Both the position numbers and the translations under genes were made by a program. The notes under the pieces are model-generated. The model had not been told where the DNA came from. It ran no database searches and was given only the letters and a program-made list of their open reading frames with translations. From Pyrenophora tritici-repentis (Eukaryota; Ascomycota; Dothideomycetes; Pleosporales; Pleosporaceae), in assembly GCF_003171515.1 (NCBI RefSeq), contig NC_089394.1:3286001-3350000 (forward strand): a stretch of 64,000 nt of DNA, read 5' to 3'. Below, piece after piece: positions 19,568 through 30,600 of the stretch (the first letter of the stretch is position 1; each line of letters opens with the position of its first letter).

Positions 19568-20630
19568 GAAAGGACCAAGAGATACACATCTACGCAGACA
19601 ACCAAGCGGCCATATATAGGCTCCAAAGCCTATCAGATAATCCAGGACAACAATGGCTACTGCGATGCATCAAAGCAGCGAAGAGAATCCAACACAAAGG
19701 AGCAACTATCCACCTACGATGGGCACCAGGTCACACCGACGTCGAAGGAAACGAAAGAGCCGACTACCTAGCTAAGGAAGCCGCGAAAGAGGAGCCCAGC
19801 ACAACAACAATCAGCCTTGCCTTTATAGGCACCCAAATCAGAGCAATACAGCAGAAGGAACAACACCAAGAGTACCAGACGTACAAGAAGAAAGCTACGC
19901 TAGCAAACAAGCAAACCTACGCTGCTACATTCCAGCTTAAGCTGTCGAAAACAATACAGACGCCAAGAGGATCGAAAAGAGAGATCACGAGCGCCTTCTA
20001 CTCTCTTAAGCTGGGCCACGGATACTTCAACTCCTACCTCAAGCGATTCAAGAAGAGAGATTCCAGCCTCTGTAGTTGCGGGAGCCCACAAACGCCAAAA
20101 CACCTTCTACTGGCCTGCCGACTATACAAGGAAGAACGAAAAACACTACAAGAATGTCTACAACACAGAATTACCCTACCTCTCCTTCTACACACTAGAG
20201 CTGGAATAGAGGCTACAATAGCCTTCATTGAAAGCACTAGAATCGGAACAAGACAGTGGCACCTAGGGCAAGAAGCAGCAACCTGAAAAGAAGAAGAAAA
20301 ACAGCGACACGACAGAGAGAAACTGTATAAAACTAAGTATCGAAACTTCTCCTATGTCCACTACCCTACACACCATCTCCTTTGCCATAAGAGCCCGCTG
20401 GAAGACAGCTAGCTGTACTACATCTCTTTCTACTACACCAAGATGCTCTTTAGCGACTGGTAGCCACTAGAGACACCTGTCTCTACAGCAGAAAACCACA
20501 ACCCCACAGCGTACCATTCACTCCTACCTTGCACAATAGAACACGAAGATAGAACGGCCTTCGGCCAAAGTCCTACATAGTCACTGACTGATAAAGGACT
20601 CTAATGGAATAATAATAATAATAATAATAA
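19568..20630 (+). mobile_element. 5'-truncated LINE (Tad/I-like) with RNase H domain
   Basis: A frame ending at TGA 20284-20286 encodes the 3' part of a LINE polyprotein. It has an RNase H end (HIYADNQAAIYRL; HLRWAPGHTDVEGNERADYL with the GNE/AD motif) and a C-terminal region with CSCGSPQTPKHLLLACRLY, a CX1CX8HX4C-like knuckle seen in Tad-type LINEs. About 320 bp of 3' untranslated sequence follow, then an AAT repeat tail (20607-20630). A 13-bp duplication TAGGGCACATGAT flanks it exactly (19555-19567 and 20631-20643). Truncated by target-primed reverse transcription: endonuclease and reverse transcriptase parts are missing. Confidence 0.88.
20607..20630 (+). repeat. AAT repeat tail of the LINE
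   Basis: About seven to eight AAT units replace a poly-A tail. The same tail with the preceding GGACTCTAAATGGAAT motif, reversed, is found at 58575-58604. Confidence 0.8.
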
Positions 20631-20666
20631 TAGGGCACATGATTATAGTCTGCTACTGCGCGTATA

Positions 20667-20893
20667 GAGGTGCCGGACGGGCCAACGCCGCGGACGGGCC
20701 AACGCCGGATTACGTCCTCCAACACCAATTATTCTATCCACTTCAACCACCCATAACGTGACCACAATGCAATCAATTGACGCTGCGCTTGCTGCTATTA
20801 ACGCGCTAAAACCTAATGAAAAGCTTGTATACTCTCAAATCGCGAAAAAAAATATGGTGTTGATCCAGGAACGCTGAGCCGCCGCCACCGAGG
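20667..20893 (+). pseudogene. pogo element J, left remnant
   Basis: Starts after TATA with a subterminal repeat CGGACGGGCCAACGCC given twice (20674-20708). An ATG at 20767 opens a frame MQSIDAALAAINALK...YSQIAKK, the N-terminal helix-turn-helix of the same pogo family as the three elements to the right. A run of eight A residues then shifts frame, after which LSRRHRG is readable. It breaks off at the TA where the next element begins. The matching right end is at 27209-27407. Confidence 0.65.
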
Positions 20894-20895
20894 TA

Positions 20896-22995
20896 ACGTG
20901 TCTGTGCGCGTGATGCCCATAATCGCGTGCCGCACACCCCGCAACATCAACACCAATCCACCCTTACCACTTCAACCACCCATAACTCCACAACCATGAG
21001 TTGTATCAACGCTGCGATTGAAGCTATTGAATCGCGTGATCCCGGAGATAAATTTACATACTCTGAGGTTGCGCGCCGCTTTGGTGTTGATCGCTCTACG
21101 TTGTCGCGACGCCATCAACAGATCCGGGGCTCAAATGAAGCCAAATCACGTAATCAGCAACTCCTTCACCCACACCAGGAGCTACAGCTTCTAGAGCACA
21201 TTGACGAGCTTACTGAGGCTGGCTTACCACCGACGAGGACTATGATCCAGAACTTTGCTAGTGCTATAGCCGGAAGGGCTACCTCCCAAAGCTGGGTGAC
21301 GCGCTTCTTTCACCGTCATCCCGACGCGATTATATCACGTTGGTCAACTGGTTTGGACCGCAATCGCCACCGGGCTGATTCTGTATACAAGTACGAGTCG
21401 TACTTTGATCTACTATCTACTAAAATGGCTCAGCACCATATTCGGGCGCAGGATGTATATAATATGGATGAGAAGGGATTCCTTATTGGAGTGACGGGGA
21501 GGAGTAAGAGAGTGTTTAGTAAGCAGAAATATGAGACTGGGGGCTTTAAGAAAGTGATACAGGACGGCAACAGAGATTGGATCACTGTTATCGCTGCTAT
21601 ATGTGCTGATGGGAGTACGTTACCGCCCGCGATTATATACGAAGCTACTTCGGGCAACATGTACGCCAGATGGGTTGATGATATCGCAATTGACGATCCA
21701 GTCTACGTTACCTCAAGTCCCTCAGGGTGGACCAATGATCAGGTAGGCCTGGCATGGCTCGAACAGGTGTTTGATCGCCATACGAAGGAGAAGGCCGGCA
21801 ATCACACACGCTTACTCATCCTTGACGGCCATGGGAGTCACGTTACTATGGAGTTTATTGACTACGCGATCGCCCACAATATTATGTTACTCGTACTACC
21901 CCCCATAGTACCCATACGCTGCAGCCACTCGATGTGGTAATGTTCAAACCTCTGGCAGCCGCGTACTCACTCAGCTTGCAGCACTACCTCCAGGCGAGCC
22001 ACGGTCTCTTAGCTGTGAGGAAGGATGACTTCTACCGTCTTTTCAAGCCTGCCTGGGACTCCTCTTTCATTAAGAAGCACGCGTTGAAGGCATTTAAAGC
22101 CACTGGGATAGCTCCTATAGATCCCGAAGTAGTACTTAAAAAGTTCCGAAAGTCAACACTAACAGCACCGCCGCCACTAGTGAACGTGAGTAGAGCTACT
22201 ATCACGAACCTCATTAATCAGGCCTACGATCCGAGCTCTATTGCGGCCAACAACCTCTCAGAAATACTCCTCCGCCTCCAGGCTGCCAAAGAGATCGCCG
22301 AGTACGAGAAGGACGCACTGCGCGCGGCGCTACACGTTCACCAGAAGCCCCGCAATCGGCACGAACCTCCCCTAGATCTACAGCAGCGAAAAGCGTTCCA
22401 TTCAGGGGCAGTTTGGTGGTCGCCGTGCAAGCTTCGAGAGGCCCGCTTCAGGCAGCTAGTGAAGGAGAAGGAGAAGGAGAAAGAGCTACTTGATAAGATA
22501 GAGTTGAAAGAGGCAAAGGAGAACAACAGGATCTATCAACTTAAGATCAAAGAGGCAGCGCGGGCGGCGCGTGAGGAGGCAAAGAAGGTGCGGGATGAAG
22601 CCAAGGCTGTAAAGGCTGCCGAACTTGACGCCAAACGACGCGATCGCGACGCTGCAAAGGCTATACAACAACCCCAATCGGGCAAGCGTAAGGCTTCAAA
22701 GCCCGCTGCAAAGCAACAGCCAAAAAAACGACGCGTGGGTGGTGCTGGCGGTGGTACTCTGGCTGAGGTGGCTGCACCGGCTCCCCCACCAACAACCACC
22801 CGACGCGGCCGGGCCGTCAATACTCCGGCAAAATATAGATAGACAAAGTTGTAGAGCTACGTCTATAGATCAATACACCGGAAAATCTCGCGATAATAGT
22901 TATTGTACGTGGCTGCGCAGCCTCAACTTTGCCGTCGTCGCGATATTGGTGGGGTGTGCGGCACGCGATTATGGGCATCACGCGCACAGACACGT
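20896..22995 (+). mobile_element. pogo/Fot1-type element G1, complete, 2.1 kb
   Basis: 2100 bp bounded by inverted repeats of about 45 bp starting ACGTGTCTGTGCGCGTGATG, with TA on each side (20894-20895, 22996-22997). Carries one transposase frame. Further copies: G3 at 37143 (partial) and a G-type 3' end fused to element I at 25097. Confidence 0.88.
20996..22842 (+). pseudogene. Transposase of G1, one frameshift
   Basis: ATG at 20996, stop at 22842. First frame to about 21900 encodes the helix-turn-helix (FTYSEVARRFGVDRSTLSRRH), the CENP-B-like block (SWVTRFFHRHPDAIISRW), the first catalytic Asp in DVYNMDEKGFLIGV and the second in RLLILDGHGSHVTMEF. At a run of six C residues (about 21900) the frame shifts by one. 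The G3 copy has seven C there and stays open. The second frame continues with LQPLDVVMFKPL (third acidic residue), FKPAWDSSFIKKHALKAFKATG, a Lys/Glu-rich coiled coil and the conserved ending GRAVNTPAKYR. Total about 615 codons. Restoring one C would reopen the frame, so this could also be a sequencing error. Confidence 0.85.
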
Positions 22996-22997
22996 TA

Positions 22998-25094
22998 ACG
23001 TGTCTGTGCGCGTTTTGAGCCAGTTCGAGTTTTGAGCCACCCCACCACCACAACCACCTATACAAATTGCATCATAACTCCACCACCATGGACCTGATTC
23101 AGAAAGCGATTGAAGATATCGAATCGCGTGAAGCAGGCGCATCTTTTAGCTAGCGCGAAGTTGCAAAAACGTGGGGTGTTAACCGGACGACGCTCGCTCA
23201 AAGACACCAGGGCCGAAACCAGCCGCACACGCTCGCCCATCTTATCCTTCACCCACACCAAGAAACCGAGCTATTGCAGTACATCACAACACTTACTGAG
23301 CGACGTACGCCACCTACACGTGCAATGATACGCAACTTTGCGTCATCTTTGGTTGGTAGGGAGGTTTTAGAAAGCTGGGTTACTCGCTTCATCAACAGGA
23401 ACCCAACCCATCTCATCTCACGCTGGCAGACCGGGATGGACCGCAATCGCCACAAAGCTGATTCAGAGGCTAAGTACAGCTTGTACTTTGAGCTGTTACA
23501 CGATAAGATGAAGGAGTATAATGTAGAGCCCTCCCACATCTTCAATATGGATGAGAAGGGCTTTGTAATTGGGGTAACTAGAAGATCAAAGAGAGTCTTT
23601 GACAAGAGGATATACGATAGAAGAGGGGTTACAGCTGCTATTCAGGACGGTTCTCGAGAGTGGGTGACGGTCCTCGCCTGTATTTGTTCGGATGGTACAG
23701 CTCTTTCTCCATCTCTCATCTTTCAGTCAACTGCTGGGGCTCTAAAATCAGCCTGGGTAGAGGCAATCGATCCAGAAAAGCACTCAGTATTCGTCACCTC
23801 ATCTCCCTCTGGCTGGACCAACAACGATATAGGGTTAGCCTGGCTTAAGGAGGTGTTTGAGAGAGAGACCAGACGGAAAGCTCGCTCAGGATACCGATTA
23901 CTGATCCTTGATGGCCATGGATCCCACATAACTATGGATTTTATCAACTACTGCAACAACCACAGGATTCTATTAGCTGTATTTCCTCCTCATGCAACCC
24001 ATACGCTTCAACCGCTTGATGTTGGGATGTTTGGGCCTCTCTCAACTGCCTACTCAACTGAGCTCTCAAAATACCTTCACCGCAGCTATGGGATCCTACC
24101 AGTACAGAAAGGGGACTTCTTTGAGCTGTTTTGGAGGGCTTGGGGTGCTACTTTTAAGCCTCAAACTATCATGAAGTCATTTGAAGCCACTGGGATACAC
24201 CCACCAAACCCTGAAGTTATACTTAAGAGATTCCGCAAAGAGGCATCTAGTTCAGATGAAAGCTCAACTTCTGTACTTAGTGGAGACGATTGGCTCAAGA
24301 TTGAGTCTATTGTACGCCGTACAGTGAAAGATCAGAGCAGTAAGGACGTCAAGAAGCTTCGACGAAGTCTACACCACATCTCAGCTCAAAATAGTATCCT
24401 CCGTGGAGAGATTAGGGGCCTTAAGGAAGCTCTTTTAGTGAAAAAGAGACACCAAAAGAAGAGCTATACTCTACAACTTAACAACCCTGAGGAGTACCAC
24501 GGTGGAGCTGTCTTTTGGTCTCCTCGTAAGGTCCGTCAGGCTCGGGACGATGAAGCAGTTCGACGACAACAACAACAAGAACTACAGCTTCAAAAAGCTG
24601 AGAGATCTCATCTTAAGGAGCAGGCTCGACTGTACAGGCTTCAACAGGCCAACGAGAGGCGTGTTGAGAGAGAAAGACTTAAGGAGGTGAGGGAGAAGGA
24701 GAGAGCCGCTAAGGCAGCTGAAAAGGAGCGCCAGAAAGCAGCTCGCGACGCTGAAAAAGCTATACAACTGTCCCAAAAGGGTAAGCGCAAGGCCTCACAA
24801 AGCTCTAGTCAAGAGCAGAAGCGTCAGAAACGTAGTGTTGTTGTTCCATCTCATGTAGAAGCTGAGGTGGCTGCACCAGCCGTCCCAACTCGAACGACCC
24901 GTCACGGCCGCACCACCAAGCTTCCGGGTAAATACAAGTAGCTCAAATTGATCGCAATGATATAATTACTACAAATCTATAAAATCTCGCGATAATAGCT
25001 ATTGTGGGTGGCTCTACAGCCTCATTTTTGGGGTCTGCTCATGTTGGTGGGGTGGCTCAAAACTCGAACTGGCTCAAAACGCGCACGGACAGGG
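22998..25094 (+). mobile_element. pogo/Fot1-type element H, complete, 2.1 kb
   Basis: 2097 bp with terminal inverted repeats starting ACGTGTCTGTGCGCGTTTTG and containing GAGCCAGTTCGAGTTTTGAG. TA 22996-22997 is shared with the end of G1 and TA 25095-25096 with the start of I. The right outermost bases are mutated relative to the left. Confidence 0.85.
23088..24941 (+). pseudogene. Transposase of H, one in-frame stop
   Basis: ATG at 23088 and stop at 24941 lie in one frame of 617 codons; only codon 22 (TAG, 23151-23153) interrupts it, within the helix-turn-helix where relatives have Tyr. A shorter product could start after it. Seen: WVTRFINRNPTHLISRW (CENP-B-like), HIFNMDEKGFVIGV, RLLILDGHGSHITMDF, LQPLDVGMFGPL as the three catalytic blocks, FWRAWGATFKPQTIMKSFEATG, a long charged coiled coil and the family ending GRTTKLPGKYK. 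A single stop in an otherwise open frame marks a young but probably non-autonomous copy. Confidence 0.85.
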
Positions 25095-25096
25095 TA

Positions 25097-27206
25097 ACGT
25101 GTCTGTGCGCGTGATGCCCATAATCGCGTGCCGCACACCCACCAATATCGCGACGACGGCAAAGTTGAGGCTGTGCAGCCACGTACAATAACTATTATCG
25201 CGAGATTTTCCGGTGTATTGATCTATAGACGTAGCTCTACAACTTTGTCTATCTATATTTTGCCGGAGTATTGACGGCCCGGCCGCGTCGGGTGGTTGTT
25301 GGTGGGGGAGCCGGTGCAGCCACCTCAGCCAGAGTACCACCGCCAGCACCACCCACGCGTCGTTTTTTTGGCTGTTGCTTTGCAGCGGGCTTTGAAGCCT
25401 TACGCTTACTACTTTAGGAAGTTTGTATAGCTTTCAGAGCGTTGCGAGCCTCACAATCCTTGATTACCTGAGCAGCCTTGGCAGCCTTCTCTTTCTTCTT
25501 CCTCTCCTTCTCCTTCACCCGCTCCTCACGCTTCATACGGGCCTGTTCTTCGGCAATAAGTTTAGCCTCAGCCTTCAATTCCTTTGTCCGAAGTTGGTTG
25601 CGTTTTTCCTCCTCTATCTCACGCTCATTCTCCATCCTCTGATCAGTGGCATGACGTATAGTCCTTAGTGACAGAAGTAGAGCCCTTAAATGATTATCCC
25701 TATTTGTCTGAACATCTAGAGCGTTAATAGGGGTCTCATAGTCCCTCTGCTTCCGTCCTAACGCGTACCTAAGGCTATTGTTCTCATGTTCTAGTATAGC
25801 CTGATAGGCTTGTAGTGAAAGGAGCGTCTCCTTTACTACGGCCGCCTCATAACTATTAGGGGTAACAGTATCTGCTATGAGCGCGCCTACTGTACGTCGG
25901 TTAACAATATCAATTGCAGTAGGGTACTCAGGAGGCTCTGGTGTTGTTGTACGGAACTTTTTGAGCACCTCCTCTGGCTCCCATGGGACGATCCCAGTGG
26001 TTGCAAATGAGGACTGGACGTTGGTGGCGGTGAAGGAGGTGTCCTAGGCTTGCTTGAATAGGTGATAGAAGTCTCCCTTCTTGAGTGAAAGGAGCCCTTA
26101 GGTCTTGGCAAGGTACTCCTCGAGCTGGTGGCTGTACGCAGAACTCAGGGGTGAGAAGAGCCCTACATCTAGCGGCTGCAACGTGTGGGTACTATGAGGA
26201 GGTAGTAACAAGGGTAGGATCCTCCGGGGTCTGCAATACTCCATAAACTCTGGGGTTTGATGGGATGAGTGGCCGTCTAGGAGGAGTAGTCGGTGACGTA
26301 GGGGGGCCTTGTCCTTTGTATACCTATCAAACACGTCCTCCAGCTAAGCCACGCCTACCTTATTATTGCTCCATCCCGTCTCGGTACTGCCTACCATTAC
26401 CTAATCGTCCTTGTACTCAATATCCTTTACCCAGCGCTCTTGAATGTTGCCTAAAGGCGAGGCGTATAGTATAGTGGGTGGGACTACGCTCCTATTAGCA
26501 CATACAGCCGCTATCACTGTCAACCACTCTCTGGATCCGTCCTGTATAGGTTGACGACGACCCCCTCGCTCCCATGAGTCCCTACTAAAGACTCTGTAGG
26601 TACCTTCACCTCTACCAAGGTGGAAGCCCTTCTCATCCATATTGTATATATCACCCGGCCTGACGTGATATTTAAGAAGGATCCTAGCTAAATCTTGAAA
26701 CCAGTGCTCGTACTTGTATAGGGAATCTGCCTTGTGGCGGAGTCGGTCCTTCCCCTTGCCGTGATGTGATTTCAGCTCATCTTTGTGACGCTGAAGGAAG
26801 CGCGACACCCAACGTAGGGAGGCAGGCTTCTTAGCAATAGATGTGCAGAAATTTTGTAGCATACGCCTAGAAGGTGGCAAGCCCTCCTCTGTTAATTGTC
26901 TGATGTGGTTTACAAGATCTAACTCTTGTTGTTGACTAAGTAATTGCTGGTTGAGTGATTTGGTGGCATGTGAGAAACATTTGCCTTGGTGTTGGCGAGC
27001 GAGCGTGTGTCGTGATACACCAAACTGCGCAGCGACTTTTGTATACGAGGATCGTGCATTCGATGGCTGCGATTCTAAAAATTCAATCGCTGCATTAATT
27101 GGATCCATATTGGGCGAGGTGTCGCGTGTTCAAGATACAGGAAAAATGTTGTTGTTGTGGTGGGGTGAGCATCACGCGTCCCCGAGCATCACGCGTCCCA
27201 CCTCGG
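25097..27206 (-). mobile_element. pogo/Fot1-type element I, complete, 2.1 kb, chimeric 3' end
   Basis: 2110 bp between TA 25095-25096 and TA 27207-27208, transcribed on minus. The left end (25097 to about 25405) is almost identical to the 3' end of G1. The right end reads, on minus, CCGAGGTGGGACGCGTGATG and aligns with the left end through the shared CGCGTGATGC and CGCGTG..GC.CACCC blocks, so the two ends are diverged inverted repeats. Confidence 0.8.
25249..27108 (-). pseudogene. Transposase of I, five stops in one frame
   Basis: From ATG 27108 to TAG 25249 the frame is continuous over 620 codons with no indel, but carries stops at 26401, 26344, 26098, 26044 and 25414 (lowest coordinate of each codon). 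The second and fourth fall where all relatives have Trp (VAWLEDVF-type and KQAWDTSF-type blocks), so TGG became TAG. The others are compatible with CAA or CAG becoming TAA or TAG. Seen: YTKVAAQFGVSRHTLARQH, DIYNMDEKGFHLG, RLLLLDGHSSHQTPEF, LQPLDVGLFSPL, a long Glu/Lys coiled coil and the G-type ending NTPAKYR. The transition-only pattern is what repeat-induced point mutation would leave. Confidence 0.85.
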
Positions 27207-27208
27207 TA

Positions 27209-27407
27209 CAGCAGGCGCGGGCGCAACAGCCGGTTACCAGCCAAATATAAATAGTGCAATCAATGCGCAAGGCTTTATATAGCAATACGTTAGAAAATCT
27301 CGTGACAGCAGCTTTTGTGTGGGCGTCTACAGCTTCATTTTTCTATCGTCAACTTATCGTTGGGGTGGCTCGTTGGCCGGAATGGCTCGTTGGGCGTGCC
27401 GAGACAG
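27209..27407 (+). pseudogene. pogo element J, right remnant
   Basis: Immediately after the TA at 27207-27208 the codons for RRGRNSRLPAKYK and a stop (TAG near 27250) give the characteristic end of this transposase family. About 150 bp of 3' sequence follow with a subterminal repeat GGCTCGTTGG given twice. The element ends GCCGAGACAG and is followed by TA. Together with 20667-20893 this is one internally deleted pogo element into which the chain G1-H-I was inserted. Confidence 0.65.
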
Positions 27408-27667
27408 TAATTCGTGTCACATGCATTGGATCCCCTGACTTCTGAGCTTTCGGCTAACAACTGCTATCATCTAACAGGTGGAACTCGTTACACTCAATCA
27501 TATTTCCCCGTCATTCCTATCAGTCAACAACATTCAACCTTATTTTATTCAAGTACTGTTCAAGAAATCTCTGGGCAAAATCTGCATAGCCAGCCCTGAA
27601 GCGTAGGATCTACCGTGAGGCTCTACGAGCTATTCGCCGAGAGCACTGCAATAATTTCTCTGCCACT
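27408..27667. other. Intergenic, 3' flank of PKS1
   Basis: No gene seen. The first bases may be displaced 5' sequence of transposase K, since J appears to lie inside K. Confidence 0.35.
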
Positions 27668-30600
27668 TCACTCTTTGGGAACCAAGCTGCTCAATTTGGC
27701 AATTTCAGTCCCTAGTTGCAACATACTCTTCTCGCTCAATATGTCTGATGCCTGCACAATGGCAGCCATATCCTTCATGATCCAGGTTCTGAAATCCACG
27801 GTCACAAGAGAGTCCACTCCATAAGAGGTCAGTGAGCGGTCTAGGTCAATGTCTTCCGTTGGGATAGACATCACCCGTGATAGTTTCCACCCAATTGCTT
27901 TAGAAACTGCGTCTCCTGCAGTTTGTAAAGAGTCTGCAGTTTTCAGCAAATCATTAATCGGAAAATCTATCTCTTTCTCTCCATCAGTGTTATGGACGCC
28001 TGCTGATGGAAGTAAATGGGAAAAGAATGGAAATTGCATGAACGCCGGTGGTGGCAGGCCACGCTGAACGAAGTATGCAGATGAGCGGAGCCCAGCAACT
28101 GTGTGGCACGTATCGACGGAGGCTGCTGCTTTCATACGGGGATCAATGTGATACTCTATGACTGAAAGCAGTTCTTCTTCACTGAGGGTGCCAAAAGCCG
28201 CACTGATCGGTAAATTCTGCTGGTTCTCAGCCACCCATCCGACGGTAAGGACGCTACCCAGGTTGATAGATAGTCCGGGAAGGCCAGTCAGGACCAGATG
28301 TTCAGCAAGCGCGTCCTGGAATGTATTCGCGGCTACGTAGTTTGCTTGTCCTCGGTTGCCAACAACGGCAGCAGCTGATGAGAGACAAATGAAGAAGTCG
28401 ATGGATCGTGGAAGCGCTTCAATGAGATTCAAAGATCCTTGAACTTTGGGTTTGATGGCTGCATTAAACTGCGCGTAAGTCATGTTGGCAAACAAAGAGT
28501 CCTACAAAATATTAGAGGGTGAGTCTTAGTTGAGACATGGGCGGACTAGTTTACCTGGAGAACCATAGAGCACTGAAAGCACCCCTTAACGGGGGGCATT
28601 GATAATGTGCAGGGTTTAAGAGCTTTCATAAGTTGCTGGTGGTCGCTTACATCACTTACGACCACTTTGACTTGGCAACTCTGGTTGTGAAGTTCCTGGA
28701 TCAATGCACTAGCGGCGTCGCTTCGGCCTCCAGACCTTGATATGAAAATGAAGTGTTTTGCCCCGCGTGAGGCCATCCATCTAGCTATACTTCTTCCTAG
28801 CCCTCCCAGGCCACCGGCAAGGATGTAGGAGGCATCAGAAGGAAAATTATAATGAGACATCTCCGTGATTTTTTGCTGCATACTACGTTAGGTACAAGTA
28901 AAGGCTGCATACGGTATTCGAAGTTACTTACTGGTACCAAATCTCCCTCCGTCGGTACCACAACCAGACTTCCCTCCAGGTTACCAGCTTGAAGCTGAGA
29001 CAGTGCTTTATCAATTTCAGCATACCTGAACCTAGCCAAAGGCCTTGGGCAACGTATTTTTTGGCTCCGATAAAGGTGGGCCACTTCCTCGAATATTTGG
29101 TAAACGGCTGATGGTTTTGTGTATCCCATTGATGAAATATCCATTCCGGTATACGTCGCGTTCCGAGAGAATGGACCCATTTCTAGCTTTCCAAGAGAAA
29201 GGATATCCTTGCTCCTAAAGTCGATAAATCTACCAAAAGGAGCAATGCACCTCCAGGTTGCTTGTAAGGCATCGCCATGTAAGAGGTTCAAAACTACATC
29301 GATACCACGACCTTTTGTAATCTCCATAATCCCTTTTTCGAAAAGAACATCTCGACTGAAGAAGATATGATCTTCTTTAACGCCATATTCGTTGATTAAC
29401 AGCTCTCTCATCTGGGTCGTGGATACGGTAGCAAATATATCAGCTCCAATAAGACTTGCCAATTGAATTGCGGCTTGGCCAACGCTACTCGCAGCGGAAT
29501 GAATGAGTAATTTCTCTTTAGGCGCAAGTTTCGCGATATTGTGCAATGCATGAAATGCAGCGCAAAATGCAATCGGGACTGCTGCAGCTTCGACGTGGTC
29601 CACATCATCTGGTATCTTCTGAACAAAACCCGCCGGTGTTCGAAAGGTACTCTGCAAGGTCCCATTTTGGCTGCTGGGATTGATAAACATGACACGCTCG
29701 CCTACTTTCAAACTTGTGACCGCCACTCCCACTTCAGTGATTATACCAGATGCTTGACCACCTAAACTGTCTCCTGGAGCGTCTCCGTTGACAGTCATTA
29801 TGTCACGAGAGCTCAGCCCACATGCTTGTACAAGTATCTTGACTTCTGTAGGCTTTACTGGCAAGAGCTGTGATTCATCTTCGATGAATTCCAACGAGGC
29901 ACTCTGCCGAGGCCGTCTGATCATGGATTTTAATGGACGCTCGAGGCCATGACCTAGTGGTTGAAGATGAGTTTCTTGAGTAAATCTAGTGCTCAGAAAA
30001 TCGTTAACCCGCTTAGAATGGAGTAGTCGATTTGTCCAAAAGGAATCATTTTGGAACATGAACTCCCATTCCTCTCGAGGCCAAGTCGAGGGTCAAAGTT
30101 GTGACAGTAGAACTCCACAATTTTGTCCGACAAAAGATGAATATCTGGAAGAGGATTTCTAAATCTTAAAATCGAGAAATTGATGTTTTCTAGGTCCCGT
30201 TCCCATCGGATTGTTCTAATAACTCCAGTTGGCATGGAGAGTTTGGGGTTGTACTGCTCATCTCCAGAAACCCATATGAGAGCTGGACAGGTTAGAAGCA
30301 AGTGCTTTATATTCTCATACTCACCCTCTGTGAGATTGGAGATATCGAATGAATTCAAATCTAGTAGGACAAGAGCAAGGGTGTTCCGAAGATCCATGTT
30401 CCGAAGATTATGGTAGTTGCATGTTTGCAGTTCTACAGAGTGTTGATGAAACCTCTGTACCAGTGACACAACCAGTTCACTGTTAAGTTGGGTATCCGAA
30501 CCGCAAACGGCGAGGATGGACTCAAAACCGCAAGTTTTTGCGTCAAACTCAGATTTCATCGCCGTGGAGACCACTACACTAATCTCGTGTGCGCTGTTGT

